Program-made: the position numbers and the translations under genes
Assembly (NCBI GenBank): GCA_958295665.1
Contig: OY282560.1
Span: forward strand, 42,347,044 to 42,411,043
Length of the DNA: 64,000 nt
DNA from: Tipula vernalis
Taxonomy: Eukaryota > Arthropoda > Insecta > Diptera > Tipulidae
Reading direction: 5' to 3'
Shown here: in pieces, positions 36,690 to 47,587 of the stretch
Layout: the number at the start of each line of letters is the position of its first letter
Numbering within the stretch: the stretch's first letter is position 1
The notes under the pieces: model-generated
What the model was told of the DNA's origin: nothing
Database searches by the model: none
What the model saw: the letters and a program-made list of their open reading frames with translations, nothing else

Positions 36690-37375
36690 GTATAAATCAG
36701 TTTTGAGGGTTGTTTTTTATAACTTCGAAGCTTTATTCAGAGAAATTGGTACAATGTACTGTATTCAAAATATTGTCCATTGTTAGCTACGACTTTTTCC
36801 TCATCTTTCAGGCAGCATACGGATGCCGCGTGGAAAAAATTCCACTTCTTTTGAGGCCAATAATCAACCCAATTTTTGGCTTCTTCGTAAGTATTGAAGT
36901 GCTGCTCGGTCAGGCCATGAGTCATCAGCCGGAACAAGTAGTAGACGTAAGGAGCAATGTCTGGTGAATACGGCGGGTGGGGTAGGTAGAACTTCACATT
37001 GAAGCGACTCCAAAGTTTCCTTGACGACTTTTGCAACATGTGGCCGATCGTTGTCGTGCTGAAGGATCACTTTTTCATGTCTTTTGTCATATCGTGGGCG
37101 TTTGAGCTTAATTGCATCAATTGTTGTTGCAAACGTTCTCCAGTGATGGCTTCGTTAGGCTGGAGTAGCCAATAGTAGATCACTCCAAACTAATCCCACC
37201 AGATGCACAGCATTAGCTTCTTGCCACGAATATTCGATTTGTCCGTTGAAGTTGATGTATGGCCGGGCTTACTCCACGATTTTCTGTGCTTTGGGTTGTC
37301 TTAGTGGATCCACTTTTCGTCCCTCGTTACGATTCGATTCAAAAAACCCCCCAAGTAAATATTTCTTAGCAGCAA
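36690..37375 (-). mobile_element. Broken mariner-type transposase, minus strand
   Basis: Minus-strand mariner transposase remnant, read from about 37,360 down to 36,737. It contains RIVTRDEKWIH (first catalytic Asp), NIRGKKLMLCIWWD followed by a stop, GVIYYWLLQPNEAITGER, ILQHDNDRPHVA (second catalytic Asp) and PYSPDIAP followed by YVYYLF, then GLTEQHFNTYEEAKNWVDYW and VVANNGQYFE. In the family the position 35 residues after the HDN Asp is the third catalytic Asp (usually in SDYYLF); here it is Val. At least one frameshift and two stops are present. The N-terminal DNA-binding region is missing. Confidence 0.88.
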
Positions 37376-37384
37376 ACCAAAATC

Positions 37385-37581
37385 CAATTGGAAGACGACC
37401 CAATATATCAATCACCAAGAAGATTGGCTCCAACAGAGAAGATCGAAGTAGAGAAGACAATAACCGAATGGTTAAGGAACAAAATTATTGCATTTCGCCG
37501 ATCCAAGTACGCCAGCCCAAATATTGTGTTGATTATAACTCAACAAAGAGATTGCCATGGATAGATCCACATCCTTTGATA
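37385..37581 (+). mobile_element. Gypsy-type reverse transcriptase, first fragment
   Basis: Reads PRRLAPTEKIEVEKTITEW, then SKYASP, and after a shift CVDYNSTKRLPWIDPHPL. This is the region just before the RT active site in Ty3/gypsy retrotransposons. It is cut by the mariner TIR (TACGAGGGC at 37,582) and continues at about 38,300 with the next RT residues, which shows that the mariner landed in this copy. Confidence 0.8.
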
Positions 37582-38297
37582 TACGAGGGCGGATTGAAAA
37601 TGAAGCTACCTAGCGCTAGATGGCAGCACAAACACAAATTTTTTTGTTTTTTAGAAATTGCGATCTGTCAAACGTCAGCTGTTAAAATTTCACCCAAATT
37701 CATCGATTAGTTTATTTGTTGTAGTCGTTTGAAGTAAGCAACTTTTGTGTTTCTTGAAAAATGGAAAAAAAACGAATTTCGTGCAGTGATTAAACACTAT
37801 TATTTGAAAGGGAAAACGGCGAAAGAGACAAAAGAAAAGCTCGATAAACATTACGGTGAGTCTGCTCCGTCAGATTACATGGTAAAATATTGGATTGCTG
37901 AATTTAAACGCGGCCGAAGAAGCACTGCAACAATACCATCAACAGGAAGGCCAAAAGAGGTGGTTACTGAAGAAAATATCAAGAAAATCCTCGATATCGT
38001 TATGATTGATTGCCGAGTCAAGTTGCGTGAGATTCTTGAAATGGTAAACATATCATATGAACGTGTGTTTAACATTTTGCATGAACATTTGCATATGAAA
38101 AAGCTATCGGCAAAATGGGTGCCGCGTTTGCTCAGTGTCGAACAAAAACGAGTTCGACAGACCACTTCACAGCGGTGTTTGGACATGATAAAGCGTAATC
38201 CTGTTGATTTTTGGCGTCGATTAATTACTGTTGATGAAACGTGGGTCCACCACTACACACCTGAAACCAAAAATCAATCGAAACAATGGGTGGAAGT
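37582..38297 (+). mobile_element. Mariner element, 5' half, inserted in gypsy
   Basis: Starts with a mariner-like inverted terminus (TACGAGGGCGGATTGAAAA). The transposase reading includes EFRAVIKHYYLKGKTAKE, STGRPKEV, REILEMVNISYERVFNILH, KLSAKWVPRLLSVEQK and LITVDETWVHHYTPE, that is, both N-terminal helix-turn-helix regions and the first catalytic Asp (residue 163 of the open frame 37,747-38,313). The apparent ATG at 37,761 is in a different frame: an extra base in its A-rich start (ATGGAAAAAAAACG) shifts the frame. The catalytic second half and right terminus are absent, and sequence passes directly into gypsy near 38,298. Non-functional. Confidence 0.88.
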
Positions 38298-39089
38298 GCT
38301 CGTAGATGATTAGATCAGCTGTACAATTCGCAAATTTTTTACAAAGTTTGATTTGAATAGTGAATTTTTCTAAGTCGATGTAGCCGAAGAAAGTCAAAAA
38401 TTCACGGCTTTTGTGATTCCGAATAACCAATATCAATTTTTGAAAGCGCCTTTTGGATTAAGTATGTCTCCGGCAGCGTTTCAAAGCTTCATAAATTACA
38501 TATTTCATCCAATGGCTGTGTAAATTCATATATTGATATAAATGAATAAAAGCAGCTCTAGAAATAGCTAGTGAATACGCTTTGGTCATTACAAAAACAT
38601 AGAATACTTGGGCTAATGAAGTTGAATAGGGGTCAATTAAACCATCCATTACGAAGACGTTAGCTGTGAGAAAGTTTCCTGAGCCGAATTCAAAAAAGAA
38701 GATCCAGAGTTTATTTAGATTGACTGGGTATTTTGGTTGATTCGTCCAAAACTACTCCATATTTGCAGGACCATTATCAAACCTGTTAAGGAAAGATGTC
38801 AAGTTCCAGTTTGGCATTCACCAGAAAGTGGTATTCAAAAAATTAAAACATTAGTTAGTGGAACAGCCTGTACTACAAATATAAAATCCAGTCGCAGAAA
38901 CTAAACTATATACTGATGCTTCTAAACATGGCATCGGTGCTCTTTTGCTGCAGAAAGAATAGGTAAACTCACATTTTCATGTTTTTTATTTTAGTACGAA
39001 GAAGACATCTAGCCTTACAGAAATTCAGAGTTTATCTATTAGGAATAAAATTTAAGATGATCACTGATAAAGCAGCATTCAAAATGACG
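38298..39089 (+). mobile_element. Gypsy-type RT and RNase H, second fragment
   Basis: Continues the gypsy copy: LVDD, QLYNSQIF, VDVAEESQKFTAFVIPN, FLKAPFGLSMSPAAFQSFI (RT palm), then after a gap LAVRKFPEPNSKKKIQSL, LTGYFG, AGPLSNLLRK, and RNase H start KLYTDASKHGIGALLLQKE, ending with FRVYLLGIKFKMITDK. The YXDD part of RT falls in a deleted stretch (about 38,520-38,640). Several stops and frameshifts mark it as long dead. Confidence 0.85.
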
Positions 39090-39204
39090 ATTGTTTTTTA
39101 TAAATTCTGGAAAGTGGGGATTTCGATTACGAAACGAAAATAACCAAAAATATAAATTCTGGAAAATGGGAAATTTACTTCGGGGGACATAGGAGCTGGG
39201 ATCA

Positions 39205-39370
39205 GGGGGGCTATTTGAGAATTCGATTCGAACGTGATCGAATCTTCGAGGTATAAGATTCATATTTTATTTAAATCAGAAACGAATGAATCCGATTCAA
39301 TTCAATCAAATAGGAATCTAATACATCGAAGACTCGATCACGTTCGGATCGAATTCCCAAATAGCTCCCC
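39205..39370. mobile_element. MITE with about 50-bp inverted ends, copy 1
   Basis: Left arm GGGGCTATTTGAGAATTCGA onward (39,205-39,254) pairs with right arm ending AATTCCCAAATAGCTCCCC (39,321-39,370) over about 50 bases with few mismatches. Between them is a 66-bp AT-rich loop. No coding capacity. The same arm words (CTATTT-GAATTCGATTCGAACG) occur in the element at 52,853-52,957. Confidence 0.8.
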
Positions 39371-42300
39371 AGCAAACATGTCGCACTGAGTGCCGCACGT
39401 AGGAGCGGATTATATAGAATCTATTAATGACACGTATAGTGATACGTGGCCAACCCCTAATTTAATTTAGAATAGAGGCTAACGGCTTCGGTAACTCTCA
39501 GCACGCGGAACGTCGCTGCGCTTCCCCCACCCCCCCCCCCTCCCCCCCAAACAAGATTTTGGAAAACGAGATTTCGAGCGGCTCCCGTTTATAAAGGTAG
39601 ACGAAATTAAATGCTAAGAATATTAAGGATATTTCAGATGATATGTGTATTCGAAGTAAGTGAAATTGTATCAAAACAATTTTATTAGATCAATAAGACG
39701 ATTAGGCGGTGTAATCTTGTACAACAACAAATAATCATTCTCCGTAATATGTCTTGAAGAGTAATGTGATATTATTTTAAGCGTCTTATTTTAGTAACAT
39801 GAGTAGGAATAGGAATGAAAATTATATTTAAAAAAAAACTAGGGTTTCTTAAACCCTTGGAGAAAATGTCTGGCGTTGCAGCACTGGCACCACATCCAGT
39901 AGAATTTTGAACACGTCGACTAGTCTAGCTTAAATTTAATACATGTTTCCCTTTCCATCCATATCAGCTAAAAACTTTTATAATTCTTGATAATTTAAGT
40001 CCAAATTACCGTCAGATTCCATCTTTGAACTCAAATCGACCGACTTTTAAAATGTTTAATGTATCTGCACGAAAGTAATCTTGCTGTATTAATTTTACTA
40101 GACGGCGTTTGGTTGCTTCTTGTAGTGTGTCTAATAACTCCAATAACTAACTTTACAATTTTGGCTCGTTGTAATTTTTTAAATTTTTTGATAAAAATAT
40201 ATGGTATGCATTTTTGGGATCGCTGATTATAAATTTACGATCAACAGGCTTATTTTAATACAATTAACCTCAAAATTTCAAAAACATACTAAATCAGCTA
40301 TTTTTCACTTTAAAGCGGTATTGGACACGCAATTTAGAATTTAAGTCTTTTTTACCTCAGATTCGTAATCAATGAATGACTCCAACAAGGTTTTTCTATA
40401 TGTTTTTATAATTTTTTTTTGGATAATTATGAAACTGTTCTAACAGCGGACATATTGGATTCGCCTTCTTGAATTATAAAATATAGAAAATAAATTCGTA
40501 ATGAGCAACAAAAAACAACCAGTGGCTACCGGAGTTTCATTGCTTTATTAGTTATCGGGCTAATTGTAAATTTTGACATTTCATTTTGTAATAGGTTACA
40601 AAAAGTTTCATCAAAATTCATTTAGAAGCTTCGGAGACTGAGGAAAAACGGTAAAGGAACCCAACTGATAGTTTGAAATTTTATAATAATTCAAAACCTT
40701 CAAAACTTTCTTGCAGAATCAAACGACCTTTATTTATAATCCCGATTTAGATATAATATTTTCAGCGGTTGTCTAATTCTACGTAGCGATCTCTTTTCTA
40801 ACATCACCGAAATAACAGTATTGTTTTTACCAATAATTTGCAGGTACCTAGATTTAGAAGTTTGATTTAAGTTAAATAAGCCAAACCCATTCCACGAAAA
40901 ATTGCGTCTACTAATCTCTATAAACAAATCTGTAAGCTTATTGATAAAACATTAAAATTAATACTAATCATATTTATTGAACCAACGAATGAAAAGTTTC
41001 AAACTCAGAACGGGATTAGAATCGCAATAGACTTTTTTTTGCTAAAACTTTTCCATTAACTGTAGGTTTTTTTTCAGGATTAAAAATTAAAGTGGCATGA
41101 GTAAACCATTTATCAGTAAGAAAAAAATGCGGAGCAGCTGACAATTTTCATAAATTAACTAAAAAATATAAATCTTGAATATTATTATGTAACACGATTC
41201 GCTAAACCACATCCTGTCGTATTATATTAATGATTGAAATCCATTAAAAACTAACTTTTCCTCAAAACAAATATCTCGTTTACCTTAATTTGAAATATTA
41301 TCACGGATACACCTTTATACTTTTCTGGTATACTGAAATTAACCAAACATTACGCTCGCCTCGTTTGGTTACATTAATTAAGACCATTCAACATTCTTAA
41401 CATTTCGTCACACTTGGCTACCTTCCTCCCACCACTCAATGATTTAGGAGATAAAAGGAAAATTTTAAATACATACACAAAAAAAATGGAAACTAACAAG
41501 AAACAGAGCAAGATCTTAAAATGTTCATACTTCGAAAAAATGAAAGGTAAAATAAAAGTTTATTTCCCTCATTACATTTTATCCCACTAAACATCATTCT
41601 ATATGGCACATCCTACGATTCACAGCACAGCCACAAATTCTATAAAAAAAAACTTCGCTGACAAATGAAATGAATGATATTTGAAAGATAAGTCTTCTGA
41701 AAAATACAAGCAAAATAAAACAAAAAATTGTCATAAAGTTAAAAACAAAACGTGAAAAGTTTTTCATTATACTTTTTCTCCATTACCCGACGACGATACA
41801 CACAGCTTCTTTTCTATACATACACAAAATCATAAAATAAAGGAAAAACACAAAATTTCGTCAACCCACACGATATTTTCCTAATTATTTATTAATAAAT
41901 TATTAATAAATACTAATATTTGTTCATATTTATTTTACCAAATATAACCAACGCGGAACATGACGACATAAAACATGACAGGGACAAAACAACAACAAAA
42001 CTTTTACCCCGGTTCACAAACAAGTGTTTCATACTCATCCATTTGTGTGTGCCGATAATCATGATTAAAAAAATTCATAATGGTAGTAATCGTTGTATAA
42101 TAATAATAATCATCAACGTTAATGTTTTATTGATAAAACAAAAAAAAAAAAAAAAACTTCTTGTGTTCTTGGGAAAATTATGTTTCGATCAGAAGTTAGT
42201 GGTTATGTTGGCCCACATTACATGTACCTATATACATATACATACTTGTTGTTCTCCACCAAACCAAAATACGGACTTTTTCCTAGTACATACATTTAAA

Positions 42301-43080
42301 CAAAACGGGAAAAAGTTTTCTATGTTTTTATGACAAATTTGTGTACACCGACCGACCGACCGAGAGAAAGTGGAGAGATATTCGAAAATAAATAAACACA
42401 CAGACCTACAAAGAAAAACAACAAGAAAATTGTATGTTTCTTAAGATAAAACGTGACAATTAAATTCGAATTAAGTATGAGATATTGGGGATTTTACTTT
42501 TACCGAAAATTAGGGTATATGATTTATAGTTTAACGTTTGTTCGGTGAAAACTTGAATAATTTACGATACTATTTAATGATTTCGCATGTGGTAAGTTAT
42601 CTGTTCAATAATGCCAGAATTTTGGGCTAACTCGATTAACCGAGATGTGCGATAAAATGGCACGATGGTTTAAATATAAAGCTTCATATTATTTTGATCG
42701 TACCGATAATGAACGAATGGTTTCAAAAATAATTACAGCATAAACAAAATTTGTAAATAAGTATCGAATCAATTTCTTAGCATCCCGAACAAATAATTAA
42801 AAAAAAATTAGGAATATTTCCGTCGATGCCACCTATGCCGGAATACAACATAATAAGGGTGGACTCGAATTCGCAACTAAACACACATAGAACGCGATGC
42901 GAATGCTATCGACGACAAATAGAAAAAAGTTGTTAATGTAAATGTACTAGAACGAAACTGTATCTGTCAAATCATCACGACGACTATGAACTGCTCAATG
43001 ATCAACTTCGCTTTGATACAAAATTAAAGCTGTTGTTAAAATAAAAAATAATAAAATTTTAATTCGTTCAATATAACAAT
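39371..43080 (-). other. Rbfox1 intron, no gene recognised
   Basis: AT-rich intron sequence. A C-rich run lies at 39,521-39,548, A-rich runs near 42,139 and an ACCG repeat near 42,348. A weak minus-strand open stretch at 40,730-40,927 gives no recognisable family. I see no exons with coding bias. Confidence 0.5.
39521..39548. repeat. C-rich tract
   Basis: CTTCCCCCACCCCCCCCCCCTCCCCCCC-type run of about 24 C, unusual in this AT-rich intron and prone to length errors. Confidence 0.9.
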
Positions 43081-43124
43081 AACGATTGACTTGCCCTATA
43101 TCTTTTGCCGCCAAAAACTTTGTT

Positions 43125-44200
43125 GTAACTTACAGGTTATGGAGTTCTCAGACACGCATCCAAATTACGTTTATAAATTCGCTGGAAAGGGTTTTACTTC
43201 ATGAAAAAATAGAGTCGCTGGTAACTCTAGCTCCGGACATTATAATGAAGCCAGAATATTTGCAAAATGATGAAAAGGCTCAAGAAATCATAATTCGTTG
43301 GTTGTCTAATAACCATCTTTATTATGTATATGATAAAAAATCTGCAAACCATATGTGGTACATTTTTGAAAGAAAAAGCATCGATACACAGGTTCACTAA
43401 CTAATAAAAAATTAGTACGTATGAAATGTGGTGAAAATGAAGTAATCGCAGAGTATCTACTGCGTTTGACAAAGCAACCAATTGTTGGAGCAAAAATAAA
43501 ATAAAAAACATGCCTACCATATACCTAATTATCTCAAACCAAACGCAATTTGGTTTTGTTTTGTTCCATGACATGAACTACTGTTGTGACATCACTACTG
43601 TTGTCAATTAGCAGGAGAAAATGGGAATGTTGTACAGTGTTCTGTATGTACCGGATGTCACACCGAATGTATTATCAGTTAGTCGCTTAGGGAAGCAAGG
43701 AGGTATCGTGTTGTTTAAGAAGAGCAAAGCTTTCTTCATCATGAACAATAAAGTAGTTGTAGAAGCTTTACTCAATAGTGGCTGGATCAAGTAAATATAT
43801 TACAAAATGGATGCTAGCGCTGTAAGCGGTTATAACGAAGCAAATGAGTTATGACATAGAATGTATGGATACATTAACAATCTTAGTTTATTTCAGCTGA
43901 TAAATGATAATTTCAATTTTGCGAAAGAATAAATCGCACTCTCGTGGTAAAAGCAAGGTATTTGCTTAATGGAGCTCATTCATTGGAGAAAAAAGCATGA
44001 AGCTAGTTGGTAACCATAAGAATGCTGCTAGCTGTAGGAATATAGTTTAATTTCAAATTTTATAATCTAGATGTGGACTGCGTTTTTAAAAGGGAAATTG
44101 GATGAGTGCGTATACCTCAAGCTGCCTGATGGTGTAAATGTTCCTGACGGTGGTATTGATAAAATAACCTCAAAAAAGGGCCCGTCCAAATTCAATGTGT
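43125..44200 (+). mobile_element. Copia-type retrotransposon, internally deleted
   Basis: Three copia-type pieces in order. The gag-like piece (43,140-43,490) has NDEKAQEIIIRWLSNNHLYY and later IFERKS. The protease-integrase linker (about 43,620-43,790) has LYSVLYVPDVTPNVLSVSRL, then an HRMYGYINNLS pre-integrase-like piece near 43,850. The RT piece (44,071-44,160) has TAFLKGKLDECVYLKLPDGV. Integrase core and most RT are missing, and pieces are in different frames with stops. No LTRs were recognised. Confidence 0.75.
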
Positions 44201-44484
44201 ATCAAGAAAATTCATATTACTCAAAATTTGCAAATAATGGTAATAAAATGCAACCCAATCAATTCCAAAGATTTTTGAATACATCAAATTCATATTATTA
44301 TTCAAAAAACAGTCGACTAGTATTGCTAGTGCAAATAGAACAACATTAAACTGCAACAGTTGTTTTTACAAGCAATATGAACAATACCAAGCATCGGAAA
44401 GCGATGTGAGAAATGCAACAAATTTAACCACTTTGCTGACCTTGGATGTCCTTGCAAATGAGATGATTAAAGTAATTATATACT
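44201..44484 (+). other. Unassigned TE-like stretch
   Basis: Follows the copia RT piece. One frame contains NCNSCFYKQYEQYQASES, with two Cys in a spacing vaguely like a gag zinc knuckle. The evidence is too weak to name a family. Confidence 0.25.
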
Positions 44485-44655
44485 GGTGGTTGGCGTCTAC
44501 TGGGGGGGGGGGGGGGGGGCAGAGGACCAAAATTGAGTAGATTAATCTACCAGCTCCGTAACTTTCCAGTAGGGTGCGCATTACGTGAGCTGTTCTGGTC
44601 ATGTATTACGCAGCTACATCATGGGCACAATTCTGTAAAGGGTAATCTGGTCACG
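44485..44655 (+). repeat. Dispersed repeat, copy 1, with G18 run
   Basis: Contains TTGGCGTCTACTGG, an 18-base G run (44,502-44,519), then TTCTGGTCATGTATTA and GGGCACAATTCTGTAAAGGG. The same words recur in order at 45,709-45,803 without the G run. They are probably pieces of one retroelement family flanking the IS630/Tc1-type fragment. Confidence 0.75.
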
Positions 44656-45240
44656 TGGATGGTTATAAGTAAAGACGCAATGAAAAAAATAATTGATAAG
44701 TTTGGGGAACATGGTATGGTAAAGGATTTACGAAAAAGCGGTCGAAAATAAGGTCCCAAGAATCTTAAATTAGACGCCAAAATTTTGAGTGAAATTCGCG
44801 AAAACAAATCAATGTCTATCAGAGATTTATGTGGGAAATTAGGTACTAGTGTTGGAATGATCCAGCGGGTAAAAATAAGGCATGACTTGAAGACATATAA
44901 AAAATAAAATGTTTCGAAGCAAAGTGAAAAACAAACAAATTTATGCCAAAACCGTTCACGAAAACTGTATGACGACCGTCTTGGCATAACATATTATGTT
45001 AAAGTGGAAAAATGGAAAATTCGCCAATTTCATCAGAACTTAGACCAATTGAAAGATATAGGGTAATTACGAAGCGTTACTTGAAAAATAATGGTAAAGT
45101 AGTCGAAAATTTAACAGAGTTCTGAAAAAGTTGGTCCAAAACAACCAGAAAAATTAATAAAACTACTGTGCAGAACCTAATGAAATGCATCAAAGGAAAA
45201 ATTCACGGTGTATTTAGAAAATAATTTCTCAAATGTTTTA
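44656..45240 (+). mobile_element. IS630/Tc1/mariner-type transposase, core deleted
   Basis: The N-terminal part reads SKDAMKKIIDKFGEHGMVKD, then (after a stop) GPKNLKLDAKILSEIRENKS and LCGKLGTSVGMIQRVKIRHD, a helix-turn-helix region. The C-terminal part near 45,030-45,220 reads LRPIERY, KRYLKNNGKVVENLTEF and TTVQNLMKCIKGKIHGV. The DDE/D catalytic core that should lie between them is almost entirely missing, joined near 44,985-45,030. Stops are present. An internally deleted, non-autonomous relic. Confidence 0.75.
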
Positions 45241-45708
45241 AACATGAAATCTTCTAATTAGAGGTCTACTTTATGATAATACATCATTTGATAACACTTA
45301 AAATTGTTTTTTTGTGTTTAAATTTGCTTTTTTTGCGGCTACTTTCTTTTCGATACAGTCCTTACTTGAGTTTGAAGTGCGAAACTTTGCGATTAAGCTC
45401 TAGAGTAACATTATCTACATGGAAACTCAAAATAAATAGAGAAATCACTCAGAAACGCCTTTAATTCTTTGGTTGAACTTCAAATACCGTTTTCTCCTCT
45501 ATAGACAAAATGGACATAGACAAGAATAATCCTAAGGCGACGATATGTTGGGCTTAAAATATTATAAAATGTCGATCAATTTGTATACGTTAAAATTGAC
45601 TTCAACCGAATAAATTTCAAATGTTGATTACTTCGAATAATGCGTTTTTCAAAAATGGTATAATGTCCGATTAATTTAGCATTGACAAGAGATTTACATC
45701 AAATTGGG

Positions 45709-45803
45709 TGGTTTGGCGTCTACTGGAGGGGAGACCAAAGTTCTGGTCATGTATTAGACAGCTGCGTGATGGGTACAATTGTGTAAGGGGTAACCTGTTC
45801 ACA
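45709..45803 (+). repeat. Dispersed repeat, copy 2
   Basis: Matches 44,485-44,655 over GGTTTGGCGTCTACTGG, TTCTGGTCATGTATTA and GGGTACAATTGTGTAAGGGG, lacking an internal stretch of about 70 bases and the G run. It leads straight into the non-LTR fragment. Confidence 0.75.
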
Positions 45804-46376
45804 ATTCGCAGGTGTACGTGCTGCCTCCTCGTGGCAACCACTGGTAACTAAGGCCATTTGGCACAGGCTAAAATACGGCGCTAAAGCAGAAAACCTTGAC
45901 AAAAAACCCTAATCTAAGATGGAACAGCATATGCCGATAGATGAATGGCTGTTAGGTTAATCAGTCCAAAATATGCGGACTCTGGATACCCGGCACCCTC
46001 CAGTTTTATTTAGCCTTCCTGTAGTAAAGCTGGGTGACCTACAGGCGATTTGCAATTCCCAGCAACTCGTAAGAGTAAAATTAAACGAAAGATGGGGCAG
46101 GGGTAGGAATATACGGGAGTGGGACAGCCCTCTCGAAGTCCTTGGACTCCAATGTTACCGTCTTTCTAGCGGAACTACATGCTGTAGTAACCATCTAGGA
46201 GGGAGAGCAATAAGCCCAGATAGTATATATTACGTACCGGCTGGTAGTATTATCAGGTTCATTAAGAGCTTGAATATTGACTGGACGGATGATTCAGCAG
46301 GTTCCAGCGCAATAGATCTTTTAGGTCGCAGTGCGAGGTGGCTGATCGCTCACGTGGCCCTCCAATAATAATAATA
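45804..46376 (+). mobile_element. Non-LTR element 3' end with RNase H remnant
   Basis: GC-richer than its surroundings. One frame reads TKDGAGVGIYGSGTALSKSL followed by FLAELHAVV, which matches the start of RNase H domains found near the C-terminus of I/R1/LOA-type non-LTR elements. It is broken by stops upstream. It ends in CCAATAATAATAATAC, a short (AAT)n tail typical of some I-superfamily elements. 5' parts are missing. Confidence 0.7.
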
Positions 46377-47444
46377 CATCAAATTGGGAAAATGGTTCTT
46401 TGTTATCTTTAAATAGCTTAATTGTTGTAAGATTAATTTAACAATATTTTAGAAACATAAACCTTGAAATAATTATCAACAAGTAAATCACCTACATATT
46501 TACTTACTTGTTAAATGCAGAAACAATTCCTCCATCACAATAAAAATATCAATCACAACCTACATAAAAAATGAAACGTACTTCGAAATATAAACCACAA
46601 CCTATGTACAATACTAATAATACCATAATTCATCTTGAAAAAAAAAAAAATATTGAATAATAATAAATAGGAAAGCTAATTTTTCATTGATGCGGAAAAC
46701 CACAACAAAACAAAATAAATCGATTTACCATAATTTCAATCAAACTTTGTGTATATTGAGTTGATCAAATCAAATATAGCAAAAAAACAAAACAAATCAG
46801 CTGATATCTCGTTTGATCAATTCCATCAAAACATGCAATCATTGTTTATACATATTTTTGATAAACGACCGCGCGGAAGAACATTGTATAAATTCAAATC
46901 GCGAAAAAAAACTTCTGGCGTGCGGAAAATTCAAATGAAAAATAAAATAAAAGAAATGAAAATAAAGTTTTTTCCCGTTTTTCCAACTGTTCGAGTTCAC
47001 AAGAACTTAACAAAATAACAATTCGTTAACGATGGGACGAAGTAAAACGGAAAAATGTTGGGGTATGCCTGTGCGGTATATTCCGGTCCGGTATGCCTGT
47101 GCGGTATATTTATTGTTTATATAACAAAATTTAATAAAAAGGAAAATTTTTATGAAAAATGTATACCATTTAACATAATATACCACCAGTTTAATATGTA
47201 CCTGTATTTTTCTTTTTATCTTTATTATGAAACAAAACAAAAAGGGATAATATCCTGGATGAGATGGATAAATTTAATAGCACGAAGGAACAAAACAGGT
47301 AAAAATAATTTTTTTCCATTTAAATGAATAATACTGTTTAGTAATGAATAATATGATCATAAATAATTAAAATGAGGAAAATGTAAATAGTTTGAAGGAA
47401 AATTAGGGGTTGTGAGGTTATTGCTTTTATATAAATCTACTTAC
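46377..47444 (-). other. Intron, AT-rich, no gene
   Basis: AT-rich intron next to the 47,445 donor. It contains a short direct repeat at 47,062-47,110 and a minus-strand TGCATG at 46,832-46,837. No coding signal. Confidence 0.5.
47062..47110. repeat. Two-copy tandem repeat, 28-bp period
   Basis: GGTATGCCTGTGCGGTATAT occurs twice, starting at 47,062 and 47,090, separated by TCCGGTCC. Confidence 0.85.
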
Positions 47445-47587
47445 CCTGCCACAGCTGCATATCCTGCAACAGGTTGTGCTGCTGCAGCTGCTCCATATGC
47501 TGCTCTAGCCGCTACAGTATACGTTGCAGCGGCCGCATATGCTTGTTGTGCCTGCGACAATGGTGTCTTTAGTAATGGTGCTGCTGT
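47445..47587 (-). CDS. Rbfox1: Rbfox1 exon, Ala/Gln/Tyr-rich segment
   Basis: Internal exon of 143 bp, entered in phase 0 and leaving two bases (GG) of a Gly codon. It reads TAAPLLKTPLSQAQQAYA, then ATYTVAARAAYG, a run of Ala and QPVAGYAAVA. The acceptor is TTTCAG and the donor GTAAGTAG is strong. Tyr- and Ala-rich low-complexity sequence of this kind in Rbfox proteins supports self-association and assembly with splicing complexes (known for the family). No gap or frameshift is seen. Confidence 0.88.

Noticed and set aside
37246..37710. Plus-strand open frame of 154 codons
   Set aside because: A composite: it crosses antisense mariner, gypsy RT in partly wrong frame and the 5' end of another mariner. 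Not a gene.
40730..40927. Minus-strand open frame with a vague receptor-like look
   Set aside because: Short, no start context, no splice partners and no convincing motif.
41920..42333. Plus-strand open frame of 137 codons
   Set aside because: Composed of low-complexity Ile/Lys codons across A/T runs in an intron; no recognisable domain.
45973..46368. Plus-strand open frame of 131 codons
   Set aside because: Out-of-frame shadow over the non-LTR RNase H remnant, which is read in another frame.
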